DNA from: Alphaproteobacteria bacterium
Lineage (GTDB): Bacteria > Pseudomonadota > Alphaproteobacteria > UBA6615
Direction: 5' to 3'
NCBI GenBank assembly: GCA_039980135.1
Contig: JBDXCV010000009.1
Span: 319,854-383,853, forward strand
DNA: 64,000 nucleotides
Shown: piece after piece, positions 61,717 through 64,000 of the stretch
How positions within the stretch are numbered: the stretch's first letter is position 1
Layout: the number at the start of each line of letters is the position of its first letter
The notes under the pieces: generated by a model
Told to the model about the DNA's origin: nothing
The model's database searches: none
The model's input: the letters and a program-made list of their open reading frames with translations, nothing else
Translations under genes and position numbers: made by a program

Positions 61717-61732
61717 TTAAGACCAATTTAAC
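61717..61732. promoter_or_regulatory. CtrA-type binding site
   Basis: TTAA-GACCAAT-TTAAC matches the full CtrA consensus TTAA-N7-TTAAC exactly. It lies 69 bases before ATG 61801 of the histidine kinase gene. CtrA is the cell-cycle response regulator of alphaproteobacteria; binding would link expression of this kinase to cell cycle or motility control. Confidence 0.65.
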
Positions 61733-61800
61733 CTGCTCCCGCCATTGTCGATCATCCGGTGTGCCGACTTTTCGGCGCGCATTCGCGAAAGTCGACTCCG

Positions 61801-64000
61801 ATGGGCCAGCAAGGTCAGATCAAGCTGAGTTATGCGTCGAAACTGACGCTGGCGGCCATGACCCTGCTGCTGCCGCTGATCGTGTTCGTTTTCATCCTGG
61901 TAGATGACCGCAACGCACAGATTCGCGCGGCCCGGAACGAAGTCGCCGGCCTCGAATATCTCGTCGAACTGCGTCACCTGTTCGAACTCGCGCCCCGCCA
62001 CCGCGCACTCGTCCAGCTCGCCCGGCGCGACGACCGCGAATCCAGCTCCCGGATCGAGGAGATCGAAGCGGCCATCGATGCCGGGATCGAGGCGCTGCTG
62101 GAGCGGGCCGAAATATCCGGCGACCCGTTCCGGGTCTCCGAACCCTTCGCCCGCCTGCACGCGGTCTGGACCAACGTGAAGCGAATCCGACGCGCCGGCG
62201 ACGCGGCGACAACCGAGAACCCGCATCAGGGCATCGAGCGCGAGCTGGTGGACCTGAACCGGCACCTCGGAAACACGTCGAATCTGGCGGTCGATTCCGG
62301 CCTCGAATCGACGCATCTGATCGACCTGGTGGTCATCGAACTGCCGCAGATGATCGCCCGGGTGAGCGAGGCGCGCAGCCGCGCGCTCAACATACTGGAA
62401 AGCGGTCGCGAACCGACCTTGCGTGACCGCCAGCTCCTGAGCATTGACGATTGGGCGCTGCAGACCGCGCACGACAATCTTTTCTACGGCTTCAACATCG
62501 CCGTCGGGGAGGACGGCGAGATTGCCCGCAACCTCACCCGCCAGTTCGAGGATTTCGACCGCGACACCAACAAGTTCCACCACTTCATCGCCAGCGGTGA
62601 TTTCAACCGGCCGCCGGGCGAGGTTTTCGCCCTGGGCACATCCTCGATCGAGGCCAGTTTACGGCTCTACGACCAGATCCTTCCGGAACTCCGCCGCGTT
62701 CTGGTCAAGCGCATGCGCGACCTGGAGAGCACCAAGCTCATCGCCATCGCGTCGGTGATCGCGGCATCGATCATCGCGGGCCTTTCCGGATGGCTGCTGC
62801 TGCGTGGCCTGACCGGCCCCCTGCAGACCGAGGTCGCCGAGCGCCGCCGCGTGCAGGCCCGCCTGCGTGATCTCGCGGCGATCGTCGAACAGGCGGAAGA
62901 TTCGATCCTGACCCTCTCGACAACCGGTGAACTGACCAGCTGGAACAAGGGCGCGGAGCGGCTCTATGGCTACACGGCGGAAGAGATCATCGGCAATGAT
63001 GTCAGCATCCTGTCGCCGGAAGGTTTCGAGCACGAAACCACCCAGCTGATGAAGGCGATGATGTCGGGCGCGCCGACGCCGACCCGCGAAACGATCCGGG
63101 TGCGCAAGGACGGCGAGCTGGTCGACGTGTCGCTGCGTTTCTCGCTCATTCGCAGTCAGGATGGCCATATCCGCGGCGCGGCGGTGATCGCGCGCGACAT
63201 TCGCGAGCGGAAAAAGGCCCAGGCGGAGATCTTCAACAAGGAAAAGATGCTGCAGACACGCATCGACCAGCTTCACGAGACGCAGGAAGAACTCCAGCAG
63301 CATCGCGATCGCCTGGAAGACAAGGTCCGCGAGCGCACGGCGGAGGTTCGCGAACAGGCCGCCCAGCTCGAAACGGCGCTCGAGAAAGAAAAGGATTTCA
63401 GCGCCCTCCAGCGCAAGTTCGTTTCGATGGCCTCCCATGAATTTCGCACACCGCTCGCCATCATCGACGGTGCCGCCCAACGCGTCGAACGTCGCATAGA
63501 CATCATCGAAGCGCCGGAACTGGAGAAACGCCTGTCGCGGATTCGCGGCGCGGTGCGCCGGATGCTGGCGCTGATCGAAAGCACCTTGTCCGCGTCACGT
63601 CTCGACGAGGGTCATGTCGAGTTGCGTTCGCAAATGATGGATCTGGCGGAACTCGTCCGCAATGTCTGCGAACGCCAGGCCGAACTCTCCGATGAGGTGG
63701 ATATTCACCTGGATCTGGAAGACCTGCCGGACGCGGTTGAGGCGGACGCGGCCCTTCTCGACCAGGTCTTCACGAACCTTCTTTCCAACGCCGTGAAATA
63801 CACACCGAACACGCCGCGCATATCGGTCATCGGCGCCCGCGAGGCCGACGGTTTTCTGACAATCGCGATCGCGGATAACGGCATCGGCATCCCCAAGGAC
63901 GAACTCTCGCGCCTGTTTGACCGGTTCTTCCGGGCCACCACGTCCGAGGGAATCGCGGGAACCGGCATTGGCCTGAACCTGGCCAGCGAACTCGTGGAAA
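61801..64000 (+). CDS. Membrane sensor histidine kinase with PAS domain (partial)
   Basis: The frame opens at ATG 61801 and runs off the right edge (733 codons seen). Two membrane helices (about residues 18-35 and 318-336) bracket a ~280-residue helical periplasmic sensor. A PAS domain covers about 357-480 (AIVEQAEDSILTLSTTGE), followed by a coiled coil (about 470-540), then the phosphoacceptor SMASHEFRTPLAI with His546, and an ATPase domain with N-box DQVFTNLLSNAVKYT, G1 region IADNGIGIP and the GTGIGLNLASELV segment. This is a classic PAS-HisKA-HATPase sensor kinase. The response regulator is not in view. Confidence 0.93.
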   Translation, partial: MGQQGQIKLSYASKLTLAAMTLLLPLIVFVFILVDDRNAQIRAARNEVAGLEYLVELRHLFELAPRHRALVQLARRDDRESSSRIEEIEAAIDAGIEALLERAEISGDPFRVSEPFARLHAVWTNVKRIRRAGDAATTENPHQGIERELVDLNRHLGNTSNLAVDSGLESTHLIDLVVIELPQMIARVSEARSRALNILESGREPTLRDRQLLSIDDWALQTAHDNLFYGFNIAVGEDGEIARNLTRQFEDFDRDTNKFHHFIASGDFNRPPGEVFALGTSSIEASLRLYDQILPELRRVLVKRMRDLESTKLIAIASVIAASIIAGLSGWLLLRGLTGPLQTEVAERRRVQARLRDLAAIVEQAEDSILTLSTTGELTSWNKGAERLYGYTAEEIIGNDVSILSPEGFEHETTQLMKAMMSGAPTPTRETIRVRKDGELVDVSLRFSLIRSQDGHIRGAAVIARDIRERKKAQAEIFNKEKMLQTRIDQLHETQEELQQHRDRLEDKVRERTAEVREQAAQLETALEKEKDFSALQRKFVSMASHEFRTPLAIIDGAAQRVERRIDIIEAPELEKRLSRIRGAVRRMLALIESTLSASRLDEGHVELRSQMMDLAELVRNVCERQAELSDEVDIHLDLEDLPDAVEADAALLDQVFTNLLSNAVKYTPNTPRISVIGAREADGFLTIAIADNGIGIPKDELSRLFDRFFRATTSEGIAGTGIGLNLASELVE

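Overview
The window looks like chromosomal DNA of a high-GC alphaproteobacterium, probably related to Rhodospirillales. The evidence is codon usage, a core block of glyQ-glyS-ppdK followed by a tRNA methyltransferase, a DUF2007 protein and a polyprenyl synthase, frequent GTG/TTG starts, and a perfect CtrA-type box (TTAA-N7-TTAAC) before a sensor kinase. No rRNA, tRNA, transposase, integrase or CRISPR array was recognised.

Region 1 (1-22450) handles the cell surface and secretion. It opens with the end of an asparagine synthase, an acyltransferase-3 protein and a methyltransferase. Next comes a 2340-residue serralysin-like RTX protein carrying an eight-repeat propeller block, with no type I exporter in view. 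Facing it on the minus strand are an ABC-2 permease fused to what looks like half an ABC ATPase, a family 2 glycosyltransferase, a lipoprotein hydrolase and an outer-membrane barrel. A run of eight minus-strand genes follows (22427 to 14257): lipoprotein, Sel1 protein, SH3 protein, VanZ protein, TIM-barrel lipoprotein, sulfatase-like enzyme, a 107-residue anchored protein and an O-antigen ligase/polymerase-like protein. Together they suggest synthesis and modification of an exported polysaccharide.

Region 2 (22504-42267) is mostly housekeeping: acrylyl-CoA reductase, an SCP2-type thiolase, an LPS-type operon (GT9-GT2-GT4-asnB), ygfZ, an overlooked 52-codon gene, ppdK, glyS, glyQ, a TrmN6-like methylase, DUF2007, polyprenyl diphosphate synthase, an alpha/beta hydrolase and cardiolipin synthase.

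Region 3 (about 43137-60889) is a prophage-like, podovirus-type particle cluster read mainly on the minus strand: small and large terminase, a small pre-portal protein, two beta-rich proteins (one tail-fibre-like), portal, capsid, a candidate decoration protein, the two tail tubular proteins, Gp13-like and Gp14-like proteins, a Bbp19 protein and an assembly-like protein. No integrase, replication or evident lysis module is present. It carries cargo: two AT-richer sulfotransferase genes plus a remnant of a third, a GlcG-like and a fumarylacetoacetate-hydrolase-like gene, and a large two-membrane-helix protein with an Asp-box propeller. The usual scaffold position between portal and capsid holds noncoding palindromes and a 25-bp tandem repeat.

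Region 4 (61041-64000) has an SGNH hydrolase and the start of a PAS-containing histidine kinase that runs off the window.

All functional calls come from reading motifs by eye; no database search was run.
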